This document shows positions 1 through 9,382 of a DNA stretch of 40,441 bases, in pieces. A program made the position numbers and the translations under genes. Numbering within the stretch: position 1 is the stretch's first letter; the number at the start of each line of letters is the position of its first letter. A model generated the notes under the pieces. That model saw nothing but the letters and a program-made list of their open reading frames with translations. It was not told the origin of the DNA and searched no databases. Source of the stretch: a virus; IMG/VR virus record IMGVR_UViG_3300033148_003115, positions 1-40,441 of that record. One strand, given 5' to 3'.

Positions 1-44
1 TCAATATCTATCTCTTTCGTTTTAATTAAGTATGCTTTTCCCAT
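1..44 (-). CDS. Start of the next tail-region gene (partial)
   Basis: An ATG at 44 on the minus strand is preceded by a strong GGGAGG ribosome binding site (49-54). It opens a frame reading MGKAYLIKTKEIDI that runs off the left edge. Only 14 residues are visible, so no function can be given. Its place just after the tail tube gene suggests another tail gene, such as a tail assembly or chaperone protein, but this is inference from position only. Confidence 0.6.
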   Translation of the reverse strand, partial: MGKAYLIKTKEIDI

Positions 45-70
45 TTATCCTCCCTGATAATTATGTGGAA

Positions 71-93
71 TGAGGCCCGCTCCGCAGACCTCA
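71..93 (-). other. mRNA hairpin after the tail tube gene
   Basis: On the minus strand TGAGGTC pairs with GGCCTCA (7 bp, one G-U) around a 9-nt loop, between the tail tube stop and the next ribosome binding site. No T-run follows, so it is not a typical intrinsic terminator. It could be an mRNA processing or stabilising element, or chance. Confidence 0.35.
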
Positions 94-104
94 CCCACTG
101 TTGT

Positions 105-1091
105 TTATATTGACGATTCAGAGTTTATCGCTCTGATACGTACTTCATCTTGAAAACCATCACCTTCGTCAGGTGCTCTAAGAGCAACAAACGGCTGGTC
201 ATAGTAAATCAAATCTGGTCCACCAACTACAGGAGTCGTTCCAGTAAATACAATACGCGGACAGTCTATTTGCAATGTATGAGGCTGTGCGCCAGCCGCC
301 ATGTCATCAGAAGTAAACAGCAACTTTATGGCAGTTTCAGTGCCATCAGTATACTTATTGTACATATCCAGATTGTCAAACTCTAAGTTAAGAGTTCCAG
401 TAACATCTCTAAATCCAGCTCTAGGAATAGCGACTCTGTATCTGTCGCCCAACGCACCTTTATCATCCTTAAGACTATTATCTATAGTCAGTGAGAATCC
501 GGCTATTTCCTGCGTGTTTCCATCTACAGTTAATGCACCTTCATCAAACGTCAAAGGATTCAAGACCGATATTGAGGTAGCAGTTGTCGGTTCTTCCGAC
601 GTTGCAATCTCATCTTTTCCTAGAAAACTAAACGTTGCTGACAGTGGTTCGCCCACTGAACAGTTTAAAGCCATCTGGTTTATTTTGCAACCACGATACT
701 CAAAGTTGCCACCAGCTACACCAGTTCTACCTATCTCAAGACGTAATCCAGCAGGTAATGAACCACTTGGATATATGTCATGAGCGTAGTGTCCACTACC
801 GCTAGGACCAGCCGTTATAGCACGCCCAAGAGCATGTTTAAACAGCGTATACATTCCAACGGGTTGAACTTCTACGTTTAAATCTCCACCTACATTTTCA
901 GCACCTTCTCTCCAGACACTCCTTGCAGAGTTACCTCTTATAGCATCAGTCATAACAATGTTACGTTCTAACTGGATGCTCTCATTGAGAAAAGGTATGA
1001 ATTTATCTATCGTTGGAGTACCAGACGCCCATACAGTTTCTTCAGCGAAACCGAATTGAGCATTTGAACCAACAGCACCTATATTAGCCAC
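105..1091 (-). CDS. Phage tail tube protein
   Basis: A 328-aa protein of about the size of the larger tail tube proteins. It resembles that family in its N-terminal AVGSNAQFGFAEETVWASG segment, its beta-rich body, the repeated sense of LNVEVQP and LNLEFDNLDMYNKYTDG, and its acidic C-terminus. Tail tube proteins polymerise into the hollow tube through which DNA passes, which indicates a long-tailed (probably siphovirus) particle. The start is GTG at 1091, with AGGAGG six bases upstream. It lies 13 bp after the tail-completion gene, in the usual order connector, completion protein, tube. Family assignment is by overall pattern, without catalytic motifs. Confidence 0.75.
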   Translation of the reverse strand: MANIGAVGSNAQFGFAEETVWASGTPTIDKFIPFLNESIQLERNIVMTDAIRGNSARSVWREGAENVGGDLNVEVQPVGMYTLFKHALGRAITAGPSGSGHYAHDIYPSGSLPAGLRLEIGRTGVAGGNFEYRGCKINQMALNCSVGEPLSATFSFLGKDEIATSEEPTTATSISVLNPLTFDEGALTVDGNTQEIAGFSLTIDNSLKDDKGALGDRYRVAIPRAGFRDVTGTLNLEFDNLDMYNKYTDGTETAIKLLFTSDDMAAGAQPHTLQIDCPRIVFTGTTPVVGGPDLIYYDQPFVALRAPDEGDGFQDEVRIRAINSESSI

Positions 1092-1104
1092 AGTATACCT
1101 CCTA

Positions 1105-1569
1105 TTAGCTAGCGCGCGTGAAACCTACTACTACAACAAGCTCAACGTCAGCACCAATAACCGGTACGTTGTCAAACTCTCCTTGAGCGAATGCCTTTGT
1201 AGAAGTCTCACTCTGATAAGCAACACCACTAATTGTCATATCCGATTGGATAATGTTATCAATGATTTGCACTAAATCTTCAACAGATTTCATGCCATCT
1301 TCGTAACCAGTAGCTCCATGAGGAACTCTATCTAACACACTTAATCTTACAGTGCATGTAGCATCTTTCTGGCCACCAGTGGCACCTGCGAATGTTCTCC
1401 ATTCTTCATCTACACGTTCAAGATGAACAGTAATAGCAGGGAAATGATTAATCCTAGCAGGATTATTTCCCGTGAAAATACTGTCATCACGAACGGCTCT
1501 TAATCTTATATCTTCTTTGAGTCGTTTTACTATTTGTGTAACTAAACCGCTATAGCTTGGGGTACTCAT
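1105..1569 (-). CDS. Tail completion / tail terminator-like protein
   Basis: A 154-aa protein whose length, mixed alpha/beta pattern and position (after a DUF1320-like connector and before the tail tube) match Mu gp37-like or minor tail completion proteins. Those cap the tail or join head and tail. The N-terminus is a short helix (LVTQIVKRLKEDIRLRAV) followed by beta strands and a hydrophobic end (VELVVVVGF). Its ATG overlaps the previous stop by four bases, indicating translational coupling. The call rests mostly on synteny. Confidence 0.55.
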   Translation of the reverse strand: MSTPSYSGLVTQIVKRLKEDIRLRAVRDDSIFTGNNPARINHFPAITVHLERVDEEWRTFAGATGGQKDATCTVRLSVLDRVPHGATGYEDGMKSVEDLVQIIDNIIQSDMTISGVAYQSETSTKAFAQGEFDNVPVIGADVELVVVVGFTRAS

Positions 1570-2066
1570 ACTCTACCACCATCCCCAGAATATTTATCAC
1601 TTTCATCAGACACCTTATTAGTACTATGTCCCCAGTCTGCTTCGTTACCTTCATCAAACACGGGTCTGTACTCGGAAGTCGATGACAATATACCAGTTTC
1701 ACTCTTTGGTTCTATTCTGGTTCCACTAGAGTCTAGTATGTCAATCTTACCACTTTCTATCTCTTTAAGCATACGCATTGCATCACTGTAATACGTTCTT
1801 GGATAGTTTTCTTCATTCTCAGTGATTTCGACCTTTAGTCGTTTCAGCACAGAGTACGCGGCAAGATTAGCTGATATATCAGTTATGATAGGTGGAGTGG
1901 TAGTGAATGGGACATTATATCGTTTCGATATTCTCGTATCAATATAATTGTCAGCGCGTTCTATAAAGTAATCTACAACGTCATCATCCAGTATATCGTC
2001 TGTTACCAAGCTTAGTAACAACCGTACATCACTGTCAGAATCACTGTAATTATATGTTCTCGCCAT
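1566..2066 (-). CDS. Head-tail connector, DUF1320 (Mu gp36-like)
   Basis: A 166-aa protein. The N-terminal 100 residues fit the DUF1320/gp36 pattern: an acidic start, a helix containing DDDVVDYFIERADNYIDTRI, then KRYNVPFTTTPPIITDISAN and LAAYSVLKRL. This family forms part of the neck joining portal to tail in Mu-like and many siphoviral genomes. The C-terminal 60 residues are polar, acidic and probably disordered, longer than in typical members. AGGAAG precedes the ATG. The two sugar-activation genes separate it from the fibre gene, an unusual insertion. Confidence 0.65.
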   Translation of the reverse strand: MARTYNYSDSDSDVRLLLSLVTDDILDDDVVDYFIERADNYIDTRISKRYNVPFTTTPPIITDISANLAAYSVLKRLKVEITENEENYPRTYYSDAMRMLKEIESGKIDILDSSGTRIEPKSETGILSSTSEYRPVFDEGNEADWGHSTNKVSDESDKYSGDGGRV

Positions 2067-2075
2067 TTTATCTTC

Positions 2076-3098
2076 CTATCTTTTTACACTCCAAGTCTCA
2101 AGTCCTGTCTTTGTAATTGTACAATCAAGTATTGTGCATCCTTTCTGATGCATTATATTAGCTATGTCTTGTTTTGATTTCCAATCGCAGTATATAATCA
2201 ATACACCACCACCTCCAGCGCCAGTTATCTTGAGACCATGGACGCCAGAATGACCTATAGCTAAATCAGTTAGCTCATCTATACGAGCATTACTAATCTT
2301 GGAGGACAAATTCTTTTTGTGTCGCCAGTCAGAAGATAATAAATTCCCAAAGTTGGATAAATCTCCAACAAGTAAGTCCTCTTTCATAGCAACAGCTATC
2401 TGTTTCAAATGTTCTAAATGTACTATTCTTTTTTTTGTTAGTTCTGATTGAGCCTTTATAACATCATGTGATGTGTGTAAAAGCCCTGTATATAAAAGCA
2501 ATAAGTTGCTCTGTAACTCGTTAATAACATCTTTTGTTAATCTGAGAGTGTTTACATACACTTCACCTGTAGTGTGAAACTCCATAAAGTTTACCCCACC
2601 GAACGCGGCGGTGTACTGGTCTTGCTTACCACCAGCAAACCCCATATCTTTACGTTCTATTATCCACGCTAAGTGTGATATCTCATACAGGTTCATCTTC
2701 AAGTTGAACGCTTCAATAAAAGCACCTATAAGAGCAACGACTACAGTACTAGATGTTCCTAGCCCTGCTCCGGGAGGCGCGTCACTTCTTATATAAACAT
2801 TACAACCATCAATATTAATTTGAGGGAACCTGTCAGTCAATCTGTTGATAGTAGCTTTTATCAAGTCTAAGTTTTCATCATAGGGTAGTTTTTCGTGAGC
2901 ATCATAAATCTGAGTCTGCACAAAGTCCAACGAGTGTATAGCTATCTTACCAGAATTGTTTAACTCTAACGTAACGTAAACATACTTGTTGATAGTTGCA
3001 TTGAGAATGTACCCATTGTATCGTTCTGAATATGGTGGCACGTCAGTTCCTCCACCCCCAAAACCTAAGCGCAGTGGTGCTTTAGCTCTATATGTCAT
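2076..3098 (-). CDS. hddA: GHMP kinase, D-glycero-D-manno-heptose 7-phosphate kinase-like (HddA-like)
   Basis: A 340-aa GHMP-superfamily kinase of full family length. The N-terminal RAKAPLRLGFGGGGTDVPPY (residues 3-22) is the signature of HddA and related sugar kinases. The ATP-binding loop PPGAGLGTSST lies near residues 109-119, and the C-terminal glycine motif KITGAGGGGVL near 290-300. HddA phosphorylates D-glycero-alpha-D-manno-heptose 7-phosphate to the 1,7-bisphosphate on the way to GDP-heptose. Its ATG overlaps the TGA of the HddC-like gene (ATGA), so the two are translationally coupled. Related GHMP kinases act on fucose and other sugars, so the substrate is inferred from motif and pairing. 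GmhA- and GmhB-like steps are not in the window. Confidence 0.82.
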   Translation of the reverse strand: MTYRAKAPLRLGFGGGGTDVPPYSERYNGYILNATINKYVYVTLELNNSGKIAIHSLDFVQTQIYDAHEKLPYDENLDLIKATINRLTDRFPQINIDGCNVYIRSDAPPGAGLGTSSTVVVALIGAFIEAFNLKMNLYEISHLAWIIERKDMGFAGGKQDQYTAAFGGVNFMEFHTTGEVYVNTLRLTKDVINELQSNLLLLYTGLLHTSHDVIKAQSELTKKRIVHLEHLKQIAVAMKEDLLVGDLSNFGNLLSSDWRHKKNLSSKISNARIDELTDLAIGHSGVHGLKITGAGGGGVLIIYCDWKSKQDIANIMHQKGCTILDCTITKTGLETWSVKR

Positions 3099-3694
3099 AT
3101 GTCCCCCTTTAGATACTTACACTGCTTTGCGTACTTTAATCCTACATGTGAACCTATATCAAAGAAATACCCATCAGCAACAACTTCTTTGAACGGTATA
3201 CATTTGATAATATCGTCTGTATGTATACCTTTCCTAAAGAACTTGAAACATTTATCTTTGAATATATATATACCAGAACACTCTATCTTATCATTTAGCA
3301 TGTTCTTAGCCATAACTTTAATCGCAAAATTCTCGTTGTCTTTCGAGAACCCTTTCTTGATACTGTTTATATCTATGTTATGGTATGTATCACCATTAAC
3401 TACTGCGAATACTTTTGCGTTACCTATGAATGGTCTAGCATATAAGATAGCACCAGAGTGGCCCATTGGTTCATCTTCTTCTGCGTATTCTATCCAGATA
3501 TCATTCTCTTTGCACCAAGACTTGATAGATTCTTTCATGTGTCCAATACTCATGATGACATCATATTTCTTATACAGCTTTAACAGATAGTGAAGGAATG
3601 GTTTACCATGTATACTAGATAACACCTTTGGGTGATACTTAGTAAGAGGTAGTAATCTAGTTCCTTTGCCACCTGCAAGAATCAGTACTTTCAT
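3095..3694 (-). CDS. hddC: Sugar-1-phosphate nucleotidyltransferase, HddC-like
   Basis: A 199-aa nucleotidyltransferase with the N-terminal nucleotide-binding signature VLILAGGKGTRLLPLT (residues 3-18), the PK pair at 22-23, and the metal-site phrase NGDTY near residues 99-103. Members of this family join a sugar 1-phosphate to an NTP. Beside an HddA-like kinase the likely reaction is transfer of GMP to D-glycero-alpha-D-manno-heptose 1-phosphate, giving GDP-heptose. It is somewhat shorter than typical HddC. The final motif DIGSHVGLKYA resembles the usual C-terminal end, so it looks complete. The base specificity (GTP versus CTP) cannot be read from the sequence. Confidence 0.8.
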   Translation of the reverse strand: MKVLILAGGKGTRLLPLTKYHPKVLSSIHGKPFLHYLLKLYKKYDVIMSIGHMKESIKSWCKENDIWIEYAEEDEPMGHSGAILYARPFIGNAKVFAVVNGDTYHNIDINSIKKGFSKDNENFAIKVMAKNMLNDKIECSGIYIFKDKCFKFFRKGIHTDDIIKCIPFKEVVADGYFFDIGSHVGLKYAKQCKYLKGDI

Positions 3695-3702
3695 AAAGTA
3701 TC

Positions 3703-4059
3703 CTATACTGCTGTAGCGTACACAGCCTTTTCAACTGTTATAAAAATATCTACTGTCTTTACTATGCTAGATGAACTGAACTTGATAGTCAGCTCACCTT
3801 TCAAGCTCTTTGTTAAAGCAATAGTCTCTGCTTGAGTAAAAGCACATGCTATAAGACCAGATGTTGCAGTGGTAACCGAAATACCACTCGATAAACTTTT
3901 ACTTATAACAGAGCTTGTGTCTGCTTTCTTATACTTCATTTCAAGGGTAATGTCAGTGGCGCTTGTGAGATTTAATGCTGTACCATCTGCGTTGCGTATG
4001 GTAAAGTTTATATCTCCTGCAAACCCTTGTTTTAGAGTAAATTTATTTGTTGTTGCCAT
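3703..4059 (-). CDS. Baseplate/fibre accessory protein, BppU N-terminal-like
   Basis: A 118-aa all-beta protein. Its pattern (FTLKQGFAGDINFTIRNADG, then LTSATDITLEMKYKK, a central SGISVTTATSGLI turn, and LKGELTIKF) resembles the N-terminal domain of phage baseplate upper proteins (BppU/DUF2479-like). These are small immunoglobulin-like domains that accompany receptor-binding structures. It lies 11 bp downstream of the giant fibre gene with its own AGAGGG site. It probably packs on or near the fibre. The family match is by pattern and is moderate. Confidence 0.5.
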   Translation of the reverse strand: MATTNKFTLKQGFAGDINFTIRNADGTALNLTSATDITLEMKYKKADTSSVISKSLSSGISVTTATSGLIACAFTQAETIALTKSLKGELTIKFSSSSIVKTVDIFITVEKAVYATAV

Positions 4060-4070
4060 ATTACCCTCTA

Positions 4071-7000
4071 TTAGTTTGTAGTTTCGTATTCTCGGACTTC
4101 AACATTCACATCCGTTTCATACGCATCAACATTTACGTCTGTATCGTTCCCATAAACTTCGACGTTTGTATTAGTTAAATCAGTATTTACATCTGTATCG
4201 TTCAAATATGCTTCAACGTCTACATTGTCTAAATCTAAATTTACTTCTTGATATACTTCAACACTAGGGCTCGCGCTTACGCTTGGACTAGCTGATGTAC
4301 TCGTTGATGGGCTCCCCGATATACTTGCTGATGGAGAAGCTGAAGCACTAGGAGATGCAGATATACTCGCAGACGGGCTAGTACTCGGGCTAGCTGATGG
4401 AGATGCTGAAGCAGAAGCACTTGGCGACCCGCTTACAGATGGACTTGCTGAAGGACTCGCGGAGGCACTAGGCGACGCTGACGGAGAAGCGCTAATACTA
4501 GCACTCGGACTACTAGACACAGATGGACTCGCTGATGGTGACGCAGATATACTAGCTGATGGACTCCCACTTACACTTGGTGACGCGCTAGGTGACGTGC
4601 TAGGAGACGCAGATGGACTTGCAGAAGGGCTAGCGCTAGGTGATGCACTTGGACTTGCTGAAAGTGATACACTAGGACTTCCTGATACACTTGGCGAAGC
4701 TGATGGGCTTGCGCTAATCGAAGCACTAGGGCTAGATGACACACTAGGTGACGCTGATGGTGATGCACTGATAGAAGCACTTGGTGACGTACTTACACTA
4801 GGGCTAGCACTTGGAGATGCACTTATCGAGGCGCTAGGACTACCTGAAACTGATGGACTTGCCGAGGGACTAGCGCTTGGACTAGCTGATACTGAAACGC
4901 TCGGGCTAGCACTGACACTTGGACTAGCTGAAGGACTGGTGCTTGGGCTAGTAGAAATAGACGCGCTTGGGCTTGCACTAACACTAGGTGAAGCACTCGG
5001 GCTCGCAGATATGCTCGGAGACGCACTAGGAGATGTTGATACGCTCGCGCTAGGACTGCCACTAACAGATGGTGACGCACTTGGTGAAGCTGATATACTC
5101 GCACTTGGACTTCCACTTACAGACGGAGATGCACTCGGAGAAGCAGATGGGGAAGCACTTATTGATACACTTGGACTAGCGCTGACTGAAGGACTAGCAC
5201 TAGGACTTGCTGAAATGCTAGCGCTTGGAGAAGTGCTGACACTCGGACTAGCTGACGGTGAAGTACTAATTGATGCGCTAGGACTACTACTAATGCTAGG
5301 AGAAGCACTTGGTGAAACACTTGGCGAAGCTGATATGCTAGCTGAAGGACTTGAAGATACGCTTGGACTGGCTGAAGGACTTGCCGAGATACTCGCACTG
5401 GGTGAACCACTAACTGATGGACTGGCAGAAGGAGACGCGCTAACTGAAGTACTAGGGCTACCACTTACTGATGGCGAAGCACTTGGAGATACGCTTGGTG
5501 AAGCTGAAATACTTGCGCTTGGGCTACTGCTAACACTAGGGCTCGCTGAAGGGCTTGTAGAAATAGAAGCGCTAGGACTAGAACTTACTGACGGACTAGC
5601 GCTAGGTGATGCACTGGGGCTAGGACTAATGCTTCCACCACTAGGACTTGAACTTACACTAGGACTTGCAGAAGGACTTGGGCTTATAGAAGATGGACCC
5701 GTAACTGAGAAATCATCAAACTTAACTAAACAAAGAGTAGGAGAAGCATGAGACGTTACAAATATACCTACATCTTGCGTTTCTAACGCCGCAGTAGACG
5801 TCCATGTGCTTATTAACGTATAATCAGTCCCGTTCGTAGAGAAGTACCCACTTAAATTATAGTCACTACCGTTTTCTCTTTTAGTAACTTTTATCCAACA
5901 AGGATATGCTGTTGTACCATTACCACTATCATGACTATCTAAAAACCCATCGTTGGTATTATCCCACTGCATCGAGAAATCGTTACTAGGTGTAACACAA
6001 GCCTGCATATAACCAGTACTTGAACCCATAGCAGACATATCATTCTTAACCATGATACCTGCTTTTGCCCAAGCATTGGTATTTTCTTGATAAGTAATTT
6101 TAACTATGGCGTCAAACTCACCAACTAAATTAGCAAGATAAAGAACTCCACACTCATCAGATGTTGTCCATACATCAGCACCACCAGCATCAATCTGCAT
6201 GTCTCCATCAGCATGTTCAACATGTGACGTACCAGCGTCTCCATCAGCATCGTTCCAATCCCAGTAGCCATCAATAGACTCGTCGTTAAAGTTATCCCAA
6301 AATGGTATAGCCGCGGCAGATGGGGAAGCTGAGACACTAGGGCTACCAGAAACACTTGGACTGGCTGATGGACTAGCTGAAACGCTGGGAGATGCCGACA
6401 CGCTAGGTGATGCTGATACGCTTAAACTAGGAGATGCGCTGGGTGACGTTGAAGGGCTTGCCGAAGGGCTTGGTGAAACTATTTCAGAAAAATCCCACCC
6501 AGCATTATTACCACTATCAGTACAACCATTAGTAGTAGATGCTATCCAAGAAGAGTCATCCGCTGTGTCGTGATAATAAACTATTGCATAAGCTTGTGTT
6601 AGTGCCCCATTAGTCCCAGCTCCCGAGTAAGCTCCAATTTGAGCACTATCAATATCAGTACTTGTTATATAACCAGTATGAGCGGTTAGCGTTGTTTCAA
6701 CATAACTTCCACCAGACTCAAACGCACCAGAATAAGTAGTACTATCAACAGACATTCTTGTTGTTGATGTACCCCCACCACTTTTAGTATCAAAATAACC
6801 AACCAGTTTTTGTATAGGATTACCAGAAGCAGAAGAAGTATTGCCCATTCCGTGATACTGAGCCGCATACCAGTTATTCGGTCTAATATAAGTTGTATCA
6901 TCATCTGATACTACTTCATCAATACTTTCCCACCGGGTAGCTTCTCCACCCTCTATAATCCAGCTAGAGTGAATATCGCTATCGGGTCTTAGCGTTTCAG

Positions 7001-9020
7001 TATCAAGGTCGCCAGCATTAGAATAGCTGATATCACAATACTCTACAGAAACCACACCAGAAGTTATTGCCCAATAATGTTCAGCAGATGTTGTACTCGC
7101 AATAGTTATTTCGTTACCTGATGTACCGACTGCTGAGAGACTTCCAACCACAACGAGCATACCAGCAACAACTTTTATACTATTATCTTGTCCTATTGTA
7201 AATGCATTTGTAACCGTAATTCCCCGAGATATGGTAAGCTCTCCAGAACTAGCATCTACAGTCAGAGAATCAAATATATCCGCATCTTCAATGTTAAGCG
7301 TTCCAGTTCCTGTCCATACTACGTCTGGAAATGAATTGCGAGCACCTTCCCACTCACCAGCTCCAGTAGTGTTACAAGTGATAGTGGCTGTTCCGGGTAT
7401 TACAGTTAAATTAGTACCACTATTCAAATCCATTGGGGCGGCAGAATGACCATTTAATATCCACGCACCAGAACCAAGGTCTATTACTCTAGTTAAACTG
7501 TCTGCGCTAGTAAGAGAATAAGCTGTTACATCATAAGTGTCAGCATCAAAAGTTCCTGAGTTTACTCTCATTCTTCCACTATTGCCAAGGTCAAGATTAC
7601 CCACCAAAGTAAGAGAGCCACCGACACCATTTACATACAAATCAGAAGCATGTGACTTAGCGGCGGTAACAAAAGTTTCAGCAGACTGACTAGCAAATGT
7701 AAGTGTTCTCGTTCTGGAAAGACTCATACCAGATATTAATGTTAAGCTACCATAAATAATTGAATTTTGTGATGTTACCGTCATGGTGGGGGTATTAGTT
7801 GCCCCCGTCCAATCTATGTCTGTAGCGTATAATCTTATATTAAAGCTTACACTTTGGCCACCACCACTAAATGAATTAGAATCGAAGAAAACATTATCTT
7901 GAAGTAGAGGTCTTCTTGCTCCACTAGAACCACCACTAGAAGTTGCCCAAGTGTCATCAGTCCAGTTTCCACTATCTCCTACCCAATATAAATCGTCAGA
8001 AGCTGGAAATGTAATACCGGTATTACTTAAACCATCTCCCACATCATCTTGAGCAGAGAAATCCCACGATGCCGCACCAGCTCCAGTAATTTGAATTATA
8101 TCACAGTTAGTAACATTAGCAGTATCAGCCGTAATAGTATACCCAGCAGTTGCATTACCTATTAAGCGACCTCTACTGTTTTGGCTATTACCAGTAAAAG
8201 TAAAAGTATCCGTAACTACTTGGTCAGCCTCAAGAAATAATGACCCTGCCCAGCTAGCATTAGTACGCGTCAAGTTTGTAAATGTATTTTCACCACGAAG
8301 ATATGGGCTATAAGACATAGTTATATTAAGGGCATAGTACGTCTCACCCCCACCATGGATGAACGTGGCGTTTGAACTAGCAGTAGTCATTGCTATAGTA
8401 CAAGTCTCTTCGTTTAGTGTAAGATTGGTTATAGTACCAATATTGAAATTCGTACCGCCACCACCCGTAACGGTTAAGGTATTACCAGCACCCATGGTAA
8501 GTGTTCTAGTGTTAGAGTTGCTACTATTAAAAACCAGACCCCGTACATCAACATCGTTGAAATCTAGTGTACCTTGAGTAAGTGTTAAATTGTACTCACA
8601 GGTAAGATTATCTTGTAGAGTCCAATCACCTGTTCCCGCAAATGTAACAGACCCAACCGTCTTTCCACCTAACGTAACAGTTTCAGAACCAGCACTATTA
8701 AATTTAAGTTCAGCCGCAGAACCAGCAGAAATAGTAAATGTCATACCAGCTACTAACGTCATAGACCCAGATATAGTTAAGTCAGCACTACTGCCTTGTT
8801 GCATAGTGTCTGTATATCCAGTGCAATCTAGACCATTACAAACCGCGTTACTACCAAAATTTATTACACAGGGCCCAGAATTAGCATCAAAGTAAACATC
8901 ATCAGAAGATGTAGGAACACTTGCATCATCCTGCACACCTGATGCAGTTCCCCAATTAGTATCGCCTGTAGCGTCCCAATCAGTTGATGACCCACCATCC
9001 ACCCAATATCTGTCTGCCAT
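4071..9020 (-). CDS. Giant fibre-like virion protein with mucin-like Ser/Pro segments
   Basis: A 1649-aa protein and the largest gene here. Residues 1 to about 690 are beta-rich, with many short Thr/Ser/Asn/Gly strands opening [17 protein letters not shown], a type of start seen in phage surface proteins with beta-helical or G8-like folds. About 700-846 form another beta domain. Residues 847-903 are a first Ser/Pro/Ala segment. Residues 905-1110 look like a LamG/DUF1349-like jelly roll ([16 protein letters not shown] onward). Residues 1111-1587 are a long run of SPSASPS/SPSVSxS units. Residues 1588-1649 are an acidic tail with DTDVN repeated. No signal peptide or membrane segment is seen. Its place before tail genes suggests a tail fibre or surface decoration that binds cells or glycans. 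The start is ATG with AAAGGG. Confidence 0.7.
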   Translation of the reverse strand: MADRYWVDGGSSTDWDATGDTNWGTASGVQDDASVPTSSDDVYFDANSGPCVINFGSNAVCNGLDCTGYTDTMQQGSSADLTISGSMTLVAGMTFTISAGSAAELKFNSAGSETVTLGGKTVGSVTFAGTGDWTLQDNLTCEYNLTLTQGTLDFNDVDVRGLVFNSSNSNTRTLTMGAGNTLTVTGGGGTNFNIGTITNLTLNEETCTIAMTTASSNATFIHGGGETYYALNITMSYSPYLRGENTFTNLTRTNASWAGSLFLEADQVVTDTFTFTGNSQNSRGRLIGNATAGYTITADTANVTNCDIIQITGAGAASWDFSAQDDVGDGLSNTGITFPASDDLYWVGDSGNWTDDTWATSSGGSSGARRPLLQDNVFFDSNSFSGGGQSVSFNIRLYATDIDWTGATNTPTMTVTSQNSIIYGSLTLISGMSLSRTRTLTFASQSAETFVTAAKSHASDLYVNGVGGSLTLVGNLDLGNSGRMRVNSGTFDADTYDVTAYSLTSADSLTRVIDLGSGAWILNGHSAAPMDLNSGTNLTVIPGTATITCNTTGAGEWEGARNSFPDVVWTGTGTLNIEDADIFDSLTVDASSGELTISRGITVTNAFTIGQDNSIKVVAGMLVVVGSLSAVGTSGNEITIASTTSAEHYWAITSGVVSVEYCDISYSNAGDLDTETLRPDSDIHSSWIIEGGEATRWESIDEVVSDDDTTYIRPNNWYAAQYHGMGNTSSASGNPIQKLVGYFDTKSGGGTSTTRMSVDSTTYSGAFESGGSYVETTLTAHTGYITSTDIDSAQIGAYSGAGTNGALTQAYAIVYYHDTADDSSWIASTTNGCTDSGNNAGWDFSEIVSPSPSASPSTSPSASPSLSVSASPSVSASPSVSASPSASPSVSGSPSVSASPSAAAIPFWDNFNDESIDGYWDWNDADGDAGTSHVEHADGDMQIDAGGADVWTTSDECGVLYLANLVGEFDAIVKITYQENTNAWAKAGIMVKNDMSAMGSSTGYMQACVTPSNDFSMQWDNTNDGFLDSHDSGNGTTAYPCWIKVTKRENGSDYNLSGYFSTNGTDYTLISTWTSTAALETQDVGIFVTSHASPTLCLVKFDDFSVTGPSSISPSPSASPSVSSSPSGGSISPSPSASPSASPSVSSSPSASISTSPSASPSVSSSPSASISASPSVSPSASPSVSGSPSTSVSASPSASPSVSGSPSASISASPSASPSVSSSPSASISASPSVSPSASPSISSSPSASISTSPSASPSVSTSPSASISASPSASPSVSASPSVSISASPSASPSASPSVSGSPSASISASPSASPSVSGSPSASVSTSPSASPSISASPSASPSVSASPSASISTSPSTSPSASPSVSASPSVSVSASPSASPSASPSVSGSPSASISASPSASPSVSTSPSASISASPSASPSVSSSPSASISASPSASPSVSGSPSVSLSASPSASPSASPSASPSASPSTSPSASPSVSGSPSASISASPSASPSVSSSPSASISASPSASPSASASPSASPSVSGSPSASASASPSASPSTSPSASISASPSASASPSASISGSPSTSTSASPSVSASPSVEVYQEVNLDLDNVDVEAYLNDTDVNTDLTNTNVEVYGNDTDVNVDAYETDVNVEVREYETTN
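4262..5690 (-). repeat. Long degenerate SPSAS-coding repeat
   Basis: This is an in-frame array of short Ser-Pro-Ser-(Ala/Val/Ile/Thr/Gly)-Ser units, about 475 codons. Larger phrases such as [19 protein letters not shown] recur. Every second residue is Ser, and all six serine codons are mixed, so the DNA copies are much less alike than the peptide copies. The segment is expected to be extended and unstructured, like a mucin stalk. Confidence 0.9.
6310..6480 (-). repeat. Short SPSAS-coding repeat between two fibre domains
   Basis: About 57 codons of the same Ser/Pro/Ala repeat join the N-terminal beta region to the jelly-roll-like domain of the giant fibre protein. The same motif on both sides of one domain suggests linker duplication or domain insertion into a once continuous linker. 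Confidence 0.85.
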
Positions 9021-9022
9021 AT

Positions 9023-9379
9023 TTAACCCTTTGCGTCTATAGCATTACCTAACTCAGCGGCAATTTGTTCATGGCGTTGCTGTAGTTCTTCTAAATCTTT
9101 CTTAGTTCCTTCTTTTTTAAGAAGTTCTAAAGTGTGTTCTACATCTACTTGCTGTTGGTTTAATTGCTCTATCAACTCCTCGCGAGTAAGAGGAACAAGC
9201 TCTGCTGGTGGCACACTCTTCATGGCGATATATGAATTAACACGCTCCAGCTTATCAGCTTCTATGTCAGCTTCTTTCAACTTTGCATACTCGTCCTGTG
9301 TGTAATATAAAACATCATTACATTTACCCTTCACTGTCTGTTCACTAAACTTCACTTGAACCATAACTTTGTCTGCCAT
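9023..9379 (-). CDS. Small coiled-coil protein of unknown function
   Basis: A 118-aa charged protein. A short beta-like N-terminus ([14 protein letters not shown]) precedes two predicted helical stretches, the second ([14 protein letters not shown] through about residue 110) with heptad-like spacing. It has no membrane segment and no motif I recognise. It sits three bases from both the triple-fusion gene and the fibre gene, so it is probably made with the fibre and could be a fibre chaperone or trimerisation partner. That role is inference from position. Confidence 0.6.
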   Translation of the reverse strand: MADKVMVQVKFSEQTVKGKCNDVLYYTQDEYAKLKEADIEADKLERVNSYIAMKSVPPAELVPLTREELIEQLNQQQVDVEHTLELLKKEGTKKDLEELQQRHEQIAAELGNAIDAKG

Positions 9380-9382
9380 AAC

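Noticed and set aside
3099-3590. Plus-strand 163-aa ORF opposite the HddC-like gene
   Set aside because: The minus-strand frame carries a clear nucleotidyltransferase signature and operon coupling. The plus frame has no motif and no ribosome site.
4262-5690. CRISPR-like array
   Set aside because: The repeats are short, contiguous and in frame within a protein gene, with no unique spacers of regular length and no cas genes.
4597-5751. Long plus-strand ORF (384 aa, Leu/Gly/Asp/Ala-rich)
   Set aside because: It is the reverse-complement shadow of the Ser/Pro repeat: repeat DNA lacking stops on both strands. It has no ribosome site and no family pattern, and it opposes every other gene.
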